DNA of 64,000 nt, taken from positions 248,001 to 312,000 of the forward strand of contig NZ_JIAC01000001.1 in NCBI RefSeq assembly GCF_000687995.1, in the 5' to 3' direction. How positions within the stretch are numbered: the stretch's first letter is position 1; every line of letters begins with the position of its first letter. This DNA comes from Selenomonas ruminantium AC2024 (lineage in GTDB: Bacteria > Bacillota > Negativicutes > Selenomonadales > Selenomonadaceae). Below the pieces are notes generated by a model. It did not search any database and was not told where the DNA came from. It saw nothing but the letters and a program-made list of their open reading frames with translations. Positions 22,020 through 31,350 of the stretch are shown here, one piece after another. A program made the translations under genes and the position numbers.

Positions 22020-23559
22020 CTTGTGACTCCTTTTTGAGCAGGGGCAGGCACAGATGAATCTCCGTGCCGCCCGTTGCCGGACAGTCGATTTTAAGGCCGC
22101 ATGCCTCGCCGTACAAGAGCTGCAGTCGCCGCTGCACATTGAACAGGCCCTTGTGGCTGCTGTTGTTGGCACTGCTCTGCAAGAGCGCTTGCAGCTCGGC
22201 CAGCTTCTCAGGCGCGATACCGTCGCCTGCGTCCTTTACCCGCACATTCAGCTGGCTCTCCTGCCACTCGATGCGGAAGTTAATTCGCAGATTGCCTTCT
22301 TCATCCTCGCCGTATTTGATGGCGTTTTCGAGCAGTGGCTGGAACAGGAGTTTCGGCACAGGCACCGTCTCCGCCCGCTTATCAATCTCCATCGTAAAAT
22401 CCAGACGGCTGCCGAAGCGGTACTTCTGGATTTTCATATAGCTTGCCAGATACTTGATGTCCTCCTGCAAAGCCACCTGCCGCCCATCCTCGGCAATGCT
22501 GTAGCGCAGAAGCGCCGACAGCGCCATAATCATTTCCGTAGCCGCGCCAGGGTCAAGGCGCACCATGAATTTGATATTTTCTAGCGTATTAAAGAGAAAA
22601 TGTGGATTGAACTGGGATTCGAGTTCCCTGAGTTCTGCAATGGTGGTGAGGTGGTCCAAAGCCTGCGCGGTCAGCTTACTCTCCCGGCGGACGCTGCGCA
22701 AAATCAACGGAATCATCAAGAGCACCGCCAGCACAATGGCCCCGGCGCCGATAATGTAGCGCACCAGCAAATCCGTGACAGGGGTCACGGCATAGAGGCG
22801 GTACTCCTCTCCGCCAAAGGGAACAGGGGTACTGGTCACATAGAAAATTTCTTTGCCCTTTTTCACCAATTCATTGTCCGCCGTGGCAAATTCGCCCAAC
22901 AGCTTGCGGCTTTCCATGAAACGTTCTCCGCTCTTTTCGAGCCGGACATTGCCGAAATGGTCGGTGAGCAGCATGGGTACCCAGCTGTCGCTGGCCAGAC
23001 TGTTCAAATAAGCCGCCGGAATGTCGTAGAGCAGATAGCCGGCCACTTCACCATCCACCACGATAGCCCGCCCGCAGAGCAAATCCTGCCCCATGGGCGC
23101 CGGCAAAAATTCCTGACAAACGGTAAAAGGTTCCTTCCCCAGCCGCTGCCATATGCCCCACTTTTTCTTCACCGGCAGGATGCCCTTGGGCAGTTTCTCC
23201 CGGCTGCCCAGGAGCACCTCGCCATCCTTATCCACCACATAAAAATCCGCCCCGGTATGGCCCACATCCTCATAAAGCCGCGCAAAGGCCGCGCCCCGCT
23301 TTTCGTCCTCCTGCCAACGCGACATATCCCTGCCCTTGGCCAGAAAATGCGCCGTAGCCGCCCCATGCTGGGAAAAATCATCACTGACCGCCGCCAGCTT
23401 CTCCGCAGCCTGCTCCCGCGCATCCCGATTTATCCCCACCACCGAATGACGCCAGCTGGCAAACATCAGCACCGAGCCAATAAAGGCCATAATCAGCAGC
23501 GGCACTACGGCATAAAGAAACAATGCGCGCTGCAGACGAGATTCAAAGTAACGGTGCAT
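22012..23559 (-). CDS. Membrane sensor histidine kinase (YesM/LytS type)
   Basis: 515 residues. TM1 near residues 13-35, a roughly 240-residue extracytoplasmic sensor region, TM2 near 278-298, then His_kinase domain with LESQFNPHFLFNTLENIKFM near residue 315-335 carrying the phospho-acceptor His, and a HATPase domain (LLENAIKYGEDEEG, DAGDGIAPEKL). This type senses small extracellular molecules such as sugars or sugar phosphates and works with AraC-type regulators. Own promoter at 23600-23628. Confidence 0.92.
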   Translation of the reverse strand: MHRYFESRLQRALFLYAVVPLLIMAFIGSVLMFASWRHSVVGINRDAREQAAEKLAAVSDDFSQHGAATAHFLAKGRDMSRWQEDEKRGAAFARLYEDVGHTGADFYVVDKDGEVLLGSREKLPKGILPVKKKWGIWQRLGKEPFTVCQEFLPAPMGQDLLCGRAIVVDGEVAGYLLYDIPAAYLNSLASDSWVPMLLTDHFGNVRLEKSGERFMESRKLLGEFATADNELVKKGKEIFYVTSTPVPFGGEEYRLYAVTPVTDLLVRYIIGAGAIVLAVLLMIPLILRSVRRESKLTAQALDHLTTIAELRELESQFNPHFLFNTLENIKFMVRLDPGAATEMIMALSALLRYSIAEDGRQVALQEDIKYLASYMKIQKYRFGSRLDFTMEIDKRAETVPVPKLLFQPLLENAIKYGEDEEGNLRINFRIEWQESQLNVRVKDAGDGIAPEKLAELQALLQSSANNSSHKGLFNVQRRLQLLYGEACGLKIDCPATGGTEIHLCLPLLKKESQDA

Positions 23560-23599
23560 GGTGAGGGCTCCTTTCGTTTACGTTCTAAGTTACTACTAC

Positions 23600-23628
23600 A
23601 TTATAGCGAAAAATTACTGCCTTTTCAA
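23600..23628 (-). promoter_or_regulatory. Promoter of the two-component operon
   Basis: Minus strand TTGAAA (23623-23628), 17-bp spacer, perfect TATAAT (23600-23605). Confidence 0.75.
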
Positions 23629-23644
23629 AGGAAGTTCGTACAGT

Positions 23645-23847
23645 GGGCGCGGTGTGGGGGAGGTCAGCGCTCCGCTAATCCCCGCAGCTAAAATGCTTTT
23701 TTGTCTTTCAATTAAGTATCGGCAAAAATCAAAACTCGCTATCGCTCAAACAGTAGATTTTTACCGATAATATTGCGGTGGACAAAAAAGCATTTCTTCA
23801 CGCTGCAGGGCTTACGCTCCACCGCCAACCTCCCCCACACCGCGCCC
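23645..23847. repeat. Large palindromic element R6 (203 bp)
   Basis: Perfect 20-bp terminal arms at 23645-23664 and 23828-23847, with nested inner stems (AAATGCTTTTTTGTC; ATCGGCAAAAATC / GATTTTTACCGAT). The apical loop, read on the minus strand, is CTGTTTGAGCGATAGCGAG, close to the R7 loop. No coding content. Confidence 0.85.
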
Positions 23848-23930
23848 CCAAGATACCATTTTGTTATCAGCCACGATTCTTTCTCGCCGCCACGTTACTT
23901 TACAAAATTCCACGCCCAGCAGCTTCGCGG

Positions 23931-24198
23931 CAGGGCTGGGAGCCTGACCGCCTCGCATTAACTTGGTCTGGTCGGGACGGTTTGCCATAAGCGGCGCGTT
24001 TGGCCTTGGTCGTGAAGAAATCATTTTTTGCCAACCACTAAAATAGCGTGAAAAGCCAACTGTCTGAGCAAAGCGAGTTTTGGCTTTTCACGCTATATAA
24101 AGGGCAAAAAATGATTTTAGACCGAGGTCTTAGCGCAGCGTTGGCAAACCGTCCCGACCAGACCGGCCTCTGCTAATCTGGTCAGGCTCCCTGCCCTG
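23931..24198. repeat. Large palindromic element R7 (268 bp)
   Basis: Nested stems: outer arms 23931-23949 and 24180-24198 (18 of 19 paired), a perfect 22-bp stem 23965-23986 / 24143-24164, an AATCATTTTTTGCC stem, and an apical stem GCGTGAAAAGCCAA region. The apex is CTGTCTGAGCAAAGCGAG. It lies 14 bp past the stop of the binding-protein gene and may also end that transcript. Confidence 0.85.
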
Positions 24199-24212
24199 TC
24201 GCGCCACGAATC

Positions 24213-25259
24213 TTACTGCACGCTGGTAAAGATATCTTTGAACTTATCCAGCCATGCCTTCTTGTTCTTATTCACCACTTCTTCATTATCCGTGATGGAT
24301 TTGATTTCAGCCTTCGGCAGCAGGCCTACCGGTGCTGCTACGTCATCGCGGACGCTGCGGCGATGGAGTTTCTGCGTGATGAGGGTCTGTGCTTCTTTGC
24401 TGGTGATGAAGTCGATGAACTTCTTGGCATTTTCCATATGCTTCGCATTCTTGATGATGTAAATGCCGTCCGGCTTGGAGATAACGCCTTCCTTCATGTA
24501 AACCAGCTTAACCGGCGCACCGTCAGCCACGTATTTAGCGCCGCCTTCTTCAAAGGTCAGGCCTACAGCATATTCACCATCAGCTACACCTTTATAAACA
24601 GCAGAGGAACCGGACAGCAGCTTGCCATCGAGATTCTTGGCCAGCTTCGTCACATAATCCCAGCCTTTGTCGGGGTCGCCATTGCCCATGGCATAGAGCA
24701 TATTAATCAGATGTTCGTAGGAAGAAGAAGATTTAGACGGGTCAGCAAAAGCGATACGGCCTTTGAGCGCCGGATTCAGCAGGTCTTCATAACCTTCCAC
24801 CTTCACATCCCCAATGAGGTTCGTGTTAATCATGATAACACTGGGGATATCCGTGAAGCGGGTGATGGAACCTTCTTCATTCTTGAATGCCTTCTGTACA
24901 TGGTCTTCATTAGCGGAACGATATTCCTCAAAGAGCGCTGCTTTCGGCTTCATGGTCGAAAGGGAACCGCCCCAGAAGATGTCAGCCAGCGGATTGCTCT
25001 TTTCCGATTCCACACGTTTTAAGAGCTCGCCCGTACCTGCGGCCACAACTTCAACCTTGACACCGCTCTGTTTCTCAAATTCCTCCACCAGCGGATTGAT
25101 AAAGGCCAGCGGATGCGGACAGTAGATGACGACCTTGTTTTCGTCACTGCCGGCACTCTTTGCCGCATCCTTCTGTTCCCCGCCGCCGCCACAACCGGCA
25201 AAACAGGTGGTGAGCATCGCCGCGCCCAACAGGCCGGCAATCCATTTTTTCAGCTTCAT
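24213..25259 (-). CDS. ABC transporter substrate-binding lipoprotein (AfuA/FbpA-like)
   Basis: 348 residues. Signal with lipobox FAGC near residue 23, then a family-1 binding fold with VVIYCPHPLAFINPLVEEFE and the hinge region LADIFWGGSLSTM. Related proteins bind ferric iron, but members such as AfuA bind hexose phosphates; the tyrosines used for iron are not evident here. Linkage to a YesMN-type sensor and HAD phosphatases favours an organophosphate, as an inference. Last gene of the ATPase-permease-receptor operon. Confidence 0.85.
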   Translation of the reverse strand: MKLKKWIAGLLGAAMLTTCFAGCGGGGEQKDAAKSAGSDENKVVIYCPHPLAFINPLVEEFEKQSGVKVEVVAAGTGELLKRVESEKSNPLADIFWGGSLSTMKPKAALFEEYRSANEDHVQKAFKNEEGSITRFTDIPSVIMINTNLIGDVKVEGYEDLLNPALKGRIAFADPSKSSSSYEHLINMLYAMGNGDPDKGWDYVTKLAKNLDGKLLSGSSAVYKGVADGEYAVGLTFEEGGAKYVADGAPVKLVYMKEGVISKPDGIYIIKNAKHMENAKKFIDFITSKEAQTLITQKLHRRSVRDDVAAPVGLLPKAEIKSITDNEEVVNKNKKAWLDKFKDIFTSVQ

Positions 25260-25310
25260 AACGAAACCTCCCTTAAAATAAAGTTATAGCGCTATAACGC
25301 CATAGGCGTT

Positions 25311-26960
25311 TTATAACGTAACATCGCGGCGGCCGGATACCTTGAAGAAGATAACCATGGCCGTGATGGTCGTTAACGTAAGAATCGTGGACAGGGCTGC
25401 CGCTGTGCCGTAGCTGGCGCGGATAACCTCGGTGTAGATGGCTACCGACATGGTTTTCGTGGCGCCTGTGAACAGGATTACCGAAGAACTCAGTTCATTG
25501 ATGGCCGTAATCCAGGAGATAATCGCCCCGCTCATGACACCGGGCAGCATCATCACCGCCGTGACCTTGAAGAAGGTCTTGAGGGGCGATGCCCCCAAGC
25601 TGATGGAAGCCTCCTCCAGGCTGGGACTCAACTGATAGAGAATCGCAGAGCTGGAACGCAGTGTATAAGGCAAACGGCGGATAACCAGCGAAATGATGAT
25701 GATAATCGCCGTGCCAGACAAAAGCATGGGCTCATCGTTAAAGGCCAGGAGCAGGGTAATACCTAAGACCGAACCCGGAATGATATACGGGAACATGGTC
25801 AAGGTATCAATGACATCCGTAAGCCAGCTCTTTTTGCGGGTGGTCAGGTAAGCCACCGTCATGCCCAGGAACACAATCATCGCCATCGCTGCCGTACTGT
25901 AAAGGTACGTATTGGTAATAGCCGTACCCAGGGATTCGAAAATCGTACGGTAGCTGTCCAAAGAGTAGCCATCCACAAAGATGGAACCATTGGTCTTGAG
26001 GAACGAAGTATAGATAACCACAAGCTGCGGAATCATCGAGAGCGCCACGAGCACATAAATGCACAGATGCATGATGACGTTCTTAATTCCCGTCATTTCC
26101 CCCACCGGCAGCGGCCGCAAAGAACTCATGGTAAAGGACTTCTTATTGACCACATATTTCTGCAGCATAAAGATGGTCGAGGTTATGAGCACCATAATCG
26201 CCGCCATGGCCGCCGCGAAGTTGGCCTGGTCGCCCACTTCGTTGATGAACTCGGAATAAATCATGACCGGCATGACGTTAAAGCCTTCGCCAATCAGCAT
26301 TGGCGTACCGAAGTCCGCCATCGCATTCATAAACACCATCAAGGCACCGGCGAGAATCGTCGGCGTAATCAGCGGCAGCATAATCGTGACAACCTTCTTG
26401 ATGCCGCTGCAGCCCAGACTTTCCGCCGCCTCAATCAGTGCCGAGTCGATATTTTTCATGGCCCCGGCCACATAGAGATAGATAAAGGGATAGAGCTTCA
26501 ATGTCAATACGAGCAAAATCCCCGCAAAGCCATAGATGGACGGGAAATCAATCCCCATGCCCGCCAGCCATTGCGTCAAAATGCCGCTGCGGCCGCCAAT
26601 CAAAATCCACGAATACGCACCGATAAACGGCGGCGAGAGCAAGGAAATGATGATGCAGATTTCCACAATATTCTTGCCCCGCACCTTGAACAGCGTCATA
26701 AAGTAAGCCAGAGCCGTACCGATAATCACGGCCAGCACCGTCACGCAGGTCGTGACGCTGAAGCTGTTAATCATGGATTGGTAATAATACTTCCTGTCGA
26801 AGAAGTGGGTGAAGTTCTCCATCGTGAACTCCCCGGTCATGGCATCCTGGAAGGCGCTGGCAAACAGGGAGAACAGCGGATACATCAGGAATAAGCCAAA
26901 GACCACAATGGAGAGCAGGGTTATCCACGCCCAGAAGTCCCATTGGAATTTCTTATTCAT
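25311..26960 (-). CDS. ABC transporter permease, fused two-domain type (AfuB/FbpB-like)
   Basis: 549 residues with about 12 membrane segments. Two permease halves each carry an EAA-type loop for the ATPase (IEAAESLGCSGIKKVVTIMLP and LEEASISLGASPLKTFFKV), so a single chain forms the channel. Pairs with the lipoprotein receptor downstream and the ATPase upstream, overlapping the ATPase gene by eight bases. ATG at 26960 is chosen over an upstream GTG because of GGTGG spacing. Confidence 0.9.
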   Translation of the reverse strand: MNKKFQWDFWAWITLLSIVVFGLFLMYPLFSLFASAFQDAMTGEFTMENFTHFFDRKYYYQSMINSFSVTTCVTVLAVIIGTALAYFMTLFKVRGKNIVEICIIISLLSPPFIGAYSWILIGGRSGILTQWLAGMGIDFPSIYGFAGILLVLTLKLYPFIYLYVAGAMKNIDSALIEAAESLGCSGIKKVVTIMLPLITPTILAGALMVFMNAMADFGTPMLIGEGFNVMPVMIYSEFINEVGDQANFAAAMAAIMVLITSTIFMLQKYVVNKKSFTMSSLRPLPVGEMTGIKNVIMHLCIYVLVALSMIPQLVVIYTSFLKTNGSIFVDGYSLDSYRTIFESLGTAITNTYLYSTAAMAMIVFLGMTVAYLTTRKKSWLTDVIDTLTMFPYIIPGSVLGITLLLAFNDEPMLLSGTAIIIIISLVIRRLPYTLRSSSAILYQLSPSLEEASISLGASPLKTFFKVTAVMMLPGVMSGAIISWITAINELSSSVILFTGATKTMSVAIYTEVIRASYGTAAALSTILTLTTITAMVIFFKVSGRRDVTL

Positions 26961-28077
26961 TTTCCACCACACCTTCCATCAGACTCTTGGAGCCGTCTGC
27001 CCGGAACACGTTGATTTTCGCCGCGTTGGGTTTGAGGTAAACCGTGTCACCGATTTCCAAAACGCGCTCTGCGTGTCCCAAATCCTGACTGAATTCAATG
27101 GCGGGCTGGTCAGGCACCAGCATATCCTCGGGGAACTCCAGCCCATAGGTGATGTACTTGCCCAGGAAAACCTTGGTCTTGATGGTGCACTTCACGCCCT
27201 GACCTTCGCCGCAGATGGAAAATTCTTCGGGCCGTACGGCAATGGTTACATCATCGCCGATTTTTCCTTCTTCACTGAGGGTATTCATGGGCAGGACAAA
27301 ACCATCCGCAAAGACCACGGCCTTGCTGCCGCCGCTTTCCTCAATGCGGCCTTTGAAGAGATTGGAGTGACCGATAAAGGTTGCCACGAACACATTGTAA
27401 GGACGGGTGTAAATCGTATGCGGCGAAGCCGTCTGCTGAATCACGCCCTTCTTCATAACTGCAATTCTATCGGAAATCGCCAGTGCTTCTTCCTGGTCGT
27501 GAGTAACGTAAACGGTCGTAATGCCCACCTGTTTCTGCACCTCACGGATAGCCGAGCGCATCTCCACACGCAGCTTGGCATCGAGGTTCGACAGCGGTTC
27601 ATCCATCAAGAGCACACTCGGATGAATGACGATGGCACGGGCCAGCGCCACACGCTGCTGCTGACCGCCGGAAAGCCTTTCAGGAAGCCTGTCCTGATAT
27701 TCCGTAATCTGCACCACATCGAGAATCTTATCGACTTTGGCCTTCATCTCGTCCTTCGGCATATTGCGGAGTTTCAGACCATACTCGACATTTTCCCGCA
27801 CCGTCAGATGGGGGAAAATCGCATAACTCTGGAACACCATGCCGATATTGCGCTTGTGCGCCGGAATGTCGTTAATCACCTGGTCATTGAAGCGAATCTG
27901 CCCGCCCTCAATGCTGTTAAACCCGGCAATCATGCGCAGGAGCGTCGTCTTGCCACAGCCTGACGGCCCCAAAAGAGTGAAGAACTCTCCATTTTTTATA
28001 TTCTGGGAAAGCTGCGGGATAATCGTCAAATCCCCATACCGCTTAACCACCTTATCCGCCGTAATGGCAACACTCAT
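26953..28077 (-). CDS. ABC transporter ATP-binding protein (AfuC/FbpC/PotA type)
   Basis: 374 residues. Walker A GPSGCGKTTLLRM, signature LSGGQQQRVALARA, Walker B VLLMDEPLSNLDA and a C-terminal TOBE-like domain. Energises the fused permease. ATG at 28077 lies seven bases after GGAGGA; the upstream in-frame start is inside that site. First gene of the three-gene transporter operon. Confidence 0.92.
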   Translation of the reverse strand: MSVAITADKVVKRYGDLTIIPQLSQNIKNGEFFTLLGPSGCGKTTLLRMIAGFNSIEGGQIRFNDQVINDIPAHKRNIGMVFQSYAIFPHLTVRENVEYGLKLRNMPKDEMKAKVDKILDVVQITEYQDRLPERLSGGQQQRVALARAIVIHPSVLLMDEPLSNLDAKLRVEMRSAIREVQKQVGITTVYVTHDQEEALAISDRIAVMKKGVIQQTASPHTIYTRPYNVFVATFIGHSNLFKGRIEESGGSKAVVFADGFVLPMNTLSEEGKIGDDVTIAVRPEEFSICGEGQGVKCTIKTKVFLGKYITYGLEFPEDMLVPDQPAIEFSQDLGHAERVLEIGDTVYLKPNAAKINVFRADGSKSLMEGVVENE

Positions 28078-28182
28078 TGCCCTCTCCTCCATTCGCACTG
28101 TCTATTATTCACTAGCTTATCTTTATTTTAACCGCCACATAAATAACAAACAATCCAGAATAAAGGATAAATGTCCGAAAAA

Positions 28183-28212
28183 ATGAACCACTCCGTAAAC
28201 GAAATGGTTCAT
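28183..28212 (-). terminator. Terminator of the ccm operon
   Basis: Stem ATGAACCA / TGGTTCAT followed on the minus strand by TTTTTTC, just past the ccmF stop. Confidence 0.65.
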
Positions 28213-28220
28213 GAAAAGTC

Positions 28221-30323
28221 CTATTTTTGTTTTGCCGCCCACATGGTTCCCACGCAGACCAGCACGGCTCCTAGCCACAAGAGCCAAATACAAGGCTTTA
28301 CGCTGATGCTCGTCGTCACCGGCTGGCTGAGTTCTGCCGTAAGCGCAGGCATACTTTCCAGACGAATCTGTCTGCCGCTTTGGGTAATCCCCGTCAGGCG
28401 CAAACGCCTTTGACCGTTAAAGACCTCAACAGGCTTTGATGTGGCGCCGTCTTTGGTCGCGGTCAGCTGCAGCTCTGCTTCTTCAATCGTATTGCCATCC
28501 GTCACCCCGACCTTGGCCGTCACCAGCATGGTGCCATCGGCCTGCTGTTCCATCGCCGCTTCTTCAAAGCGGTACGCCAGCACATCATCCATACCCATAT
28601 GGCCCTGCTTCAAAATCATTTCCATGCGGTCCTTGTCCTTGGGCGGCGTGGGCGCCAGATAAACATCACCGCCCAGCCCCTTGGCAATGGCTGGTTCACG
28701 GGCTGCATCTTCACCATTGGCATGAAGTTTGGTCAGGGCGCGGACTTCCTGCCCGTCCACCTGATACACATAATATTTTTCCTTATTGCCATCCGCAAAT
28801 TCCTGTCCCTGATAGCGGATTTCGTGGCCAAATACCGTATAACTTTCACCCACCTGCAGTTCCTGGTTATGTGACTGACTGCCCGAGCCGGCCAGCACAA
28901 AGGCCAGACAGGCAAGTCCCAAGCCAATATGTGCCACGGCACCACCTGTCCGCAGCCCCGACTTGCGCCAGGCAAGAACAGCCGCACCTACCGCCAGCAA
29001 CGAAGCTGCGGCCAGCAGGCAGGGCAAGACCTGCCGCACACCGGCAAGATAAGCTATCCCTGCACCGAGCAGCCCCAAAATAAGCAACGGCATGCCGGAG
29101 GCCAGAACTTTTCCCTGACCATAGCCGCGCAGCAGCGCACAGCTGATAACCAAAAGCATGGCAATCGCCAGAGGCATGGTCGTCCGCACATAAAAATCCG
29201 TATCCACCGCCGCAGGTTTTCCCAACAGCTGCGTGAGGAGCGGCATGGACATACCCAAAAAGACAATCGCGCTGACAAAGACCATCAGTAAAGCGCCCAA
29301 GAGCAGGAGAAACTCCCTGCTGTCATAGGAAGGATAATATTCACCCTTGGGCAGGCTGCCCGCCTTAGCCATAAGCAATAACAGCCCTGCGAGCAGCACA
29401 ATGGCATTGACCACCGCAATGCTCATGCCAATGCTGTCCCCGGCGAAGGAATGCACAGAAAAATCGCCCAATATGCCGCTGCGGGTCAAGAAAGTGCCAT
29501 AAATGACCAGCCCATAGGCGAAAATCCCCGCCAGATGCACCATGGTAATGACCGCCGGACGAATCTGCGCGGCCTTCAGCACATGCAGATAGACGCCTGC
29601 CACAAGCCAGGGCACCAGCGAGGAATTTTCCACGGGGTCCCAGCCCCAGAAGCCGCCCCAGCCTAAAACCTTATAAGCCCAATAGCCGCCGATAAAAATG
29701 CCTGCGCCCAAAAAACTCCAGGCGATAAGCGCCCAACGCCGCGCCGCCGGCAGCCAGTCTTTGGCCTGCTGCCCCGTGATAAGGGCCGCCGCCCCATAGA
29801 CAAAAGGCACTGCCAACAGCGCATAACCGACAAAGATGATGGGCGGATGAACCGCCATCCACGGGTCCTGCAGAAGCGGATTGAGGCCAATGCCATTTTC
29901 TACCACGTTTGGATTGGGCACAAAGGGACTTTTCGCCATGACCAGCACCGTAAGGAGTGCCTGCAAAGCCATATACACGGCCAGCCCAGCCGCAGGCAAA
30001 GCATGCTTCTTAAGCAGATAAAAACCTGCTGCCGCATGAATCAGCAGCCAAAGCAAAAACGAGCCCTGCTGACCTGCCCAAAAGGCGGAAATCTTATACA
30101 TCAGTGACAGTTCTATCGCCGAATAATTGGCCACATAGGCAATATCAAACCGATTACTCAGAATCAAGATAAGCAGATAAATGCTGGCCACGGCCGCAAA
30201 GGCAGAAGATAAGCCCATCAGGATGCGCCCGCGTCTTTGCCAAGCCTCACTCCCCCAGGCAAAGCAGAGCACTGCCCCGAGTGATAATAACAGGGTTAAC
30301 GCTAACGAAATAACACCAACCAA
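28221..30323 (-). CDS. ccmF: Cytochrome c heme lyase subunit CcmF
   Basis: About 700 residues and some 14 membrane segments. The Trp-rich heme-handling WWD motif GWGGFWGWDPVENSSLVPWL lies near residue 230, with conserved His residues in flanking helices (DPWMAVHPPIIF, ITMVHLAGIFAYG). It attaches heme to CXXCH sites of apocytochromes in the periplasm. TTG at 30323 follows GAGGGGGG; a longer reading from ATG at 30374 overlaps ccmE and lacks a site. No CcmG or CcmH is encoded downstream, which fits the reduced System I*. Confidence 0.92.
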   Translation of the reverse strand: MVGVISLALTLLLSLGAVLCFAWGSEAWQRRGRILMGLSSAFAAVASIYLLILILSNRFDIAYVANYSAIELSLMYKISAFWAGQQGSFLLWLLIHAAAGFYLLKKHALPAAGLAVYMALQALLTVLVMAKSPFVPNPNVVENGIGLNPLLQDPWMAVHPPIIFVGYALLAVPFVYGAAALITGQQAKDWLPAARRWALIAWSFLGAGIFIGGYWAYKVLGWGGFWGWDPVENSSLVPWLVAGVYLHVLKAAQIRPAVITMVHLAGIFAYGLVIYGTFLTRSGILGDFSVHSFAGDSIGMSIAVVNAIVLLAGLLLLMAKAGSLPKGEYYPSYDSREFLLLLGALLMVFVSAIVFLGMSMPLLTQLLGKPAAVDTDFYVRTTMPLAIAMLLVISCALLRGYGQGKVLASGMPLLILGLLGAGIAYLAGVRQVLPCLLAAASLLAVGAAVLAWRKSGLRTGGAVAHIGLGLACLAFVLAGSGSQSHNQELQVGESYTVFGHEIRYQGQEFADGNKEKYYVYQVDGQEVRALTKLHANGEDAAREPAIAKGLGGDVYLAPTPPKDKDRMEMILKQGHMGMDDVLAYRFEEAAMEQQADGTMLVTAKVGVTDGNTIEEAELQLTATKDGATSKPVEVFNGQRRLRLTGITQSGRQIRLESMPALTAELSQPVTTSISVKPCIWLLWLGAVLVCVGTMWAAKQK

Positions 30324-30337
30324 TCTCCATGCCCCCC

Positions 30338-30706
30338 TCACTTTTGCTTCTGCTGTTCGTATTTGGACGGACATTTAATCAGCAGCTTTTGCGACTCAAA
30401 CGCCGTACCCTGATATTTGCCGATGGCTACAATATGATGGGCTTCATCAAATTGGTCAGGCTTCGTCCCATGATAATGCACGAGCATGGTTTCGCCCGTA
30501 TCCTCATCCTGCAGGGTAAAGACGAACAAATCTCCCTCCATATGCGGAGCCGGCGCATTTTTCGCGAGCAGCCCCTTTACCTGCACGCTGCCCGTACTCT
30601 TTTGCGCCTCAGCAATGCCCACATAGGGCGTGACCGCATCCATAAAGCTCCAGCCGGCATACCCCACAAAGGCCAGCAGCAGTACAGCCAGGATTATTTT
30701 GCGCAT
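30338..30706 (-). CDS. ccmE: Heme chaperone CcmE, CXXXY variant
   Basis: 122 residues: N-terminal anchor (residues 4-22) and a periplasmic OB-fold. The heme-binding motif is CPSKY near residue 112, where classical CcmE has HXXXY. Cys-type CcmE proteins are known from Desulfovibrio and archaea and define System I*, which works without CcmH. Lies between ccmC and ccmF; the start overlaps the ccmC end by 13 bases. Confidence 0.9.
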   Translation of the reverse strand: MRKIILAVLLLAFVGYAGWSFMDAVTPYVGIAEAQKSTGSVQVKGLLAKNAPAPHMEGDLFVFTLQDEDTGETMLVHYHGTKPDQFDEAHHIVAIGKYQGTAFESQKLLIKCPSKYEQQKQK

Positions 30707-31335
30707 ACGTCTACCTCCTCTGCCAAAAGCCTTTTAACCTGCCACTTATACAGCCCGTAAAAAATTCCCGTCACATCCACGAGCGCCGCTATGAGCACGA
30801 TAAGCATCACCGTATCCATAGCCAGCCCCGAGCCATTAATGACCGGCGACGGATGCAGGGAAAAATAAAGCCGCGGAATGATGAACACCAAAAACGGCAC
30901 CGTCAAAAAGGAAAACAACGCATAGACCGCCGCCGCTTTCGCCCGCTTGCGCCCTGCCGGCATCGCGCCCCGCAGGGTAAGATAGGCCCCATAAATCAGC
31001 AACAGAACAAAAATCGTCGTCTGCCGTGGGTCCCAGTTCCAATACGCCCCCCAGGTGAGCTTGGAGAAAACCGCACCGCTCACTGTGGCTAAAATCACAA
31101 AGAAAAAGCCCAGCTGTGCCGCCGCGGCACTTTTAGCATCGGCCATCATTTCTCCTTTTTGCAAAAAACGCCCGCCCTCAAAGGCGCTGATAAAAAAGGC
31201 CAGTACCGCGACCCAGGCCACGGGAATATGAAAAAAGGCCAGCCGCACATAGTAGCCCAAACCTTCTGCCGGCGGCACCACAAAAAACACCAGCCCCAAA
31301 ACCAACAAGGTCAGCAAGCCGAGTATCGCCCTCAT
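30694..31335 (-). CDS. ccmC: Heme exporter/handling protein CcmC
   Basis: 213 residues, six membrane segments. WWD motif LTWGAYWNWDPRQTTIFVLL near residue 95-115 and conserved His at FFHIPVAW near residue 36 match CcmC, which loads heme onto CcmE. Follows ccmB by 15 bp. No CcmD-like short ORF is evident after it. Confidence 0.9.
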   Translation of the reverse strand: MRAILGLLTLLVLGLVFFVVPPAEGLGYYVRLAFFHIPVAWVAVLAFFISAFEGGRFLQKGEMMADAKSAAAAQLGFFFVILATVSGAVFSKLTWGAYWNWDPRQTTIFVLLLIYGAYLTLRGAMPAGRKRAKAAAVYALFSFLTVPFLVFIIPRLYFSLHPSPVINGSGLAMDTVMLIVLIAALVDVTGIFYGLYKWQVKRLLAEEVDVCAK

Positions 31336-31350
31336 AAAAACTCCCCCAAA

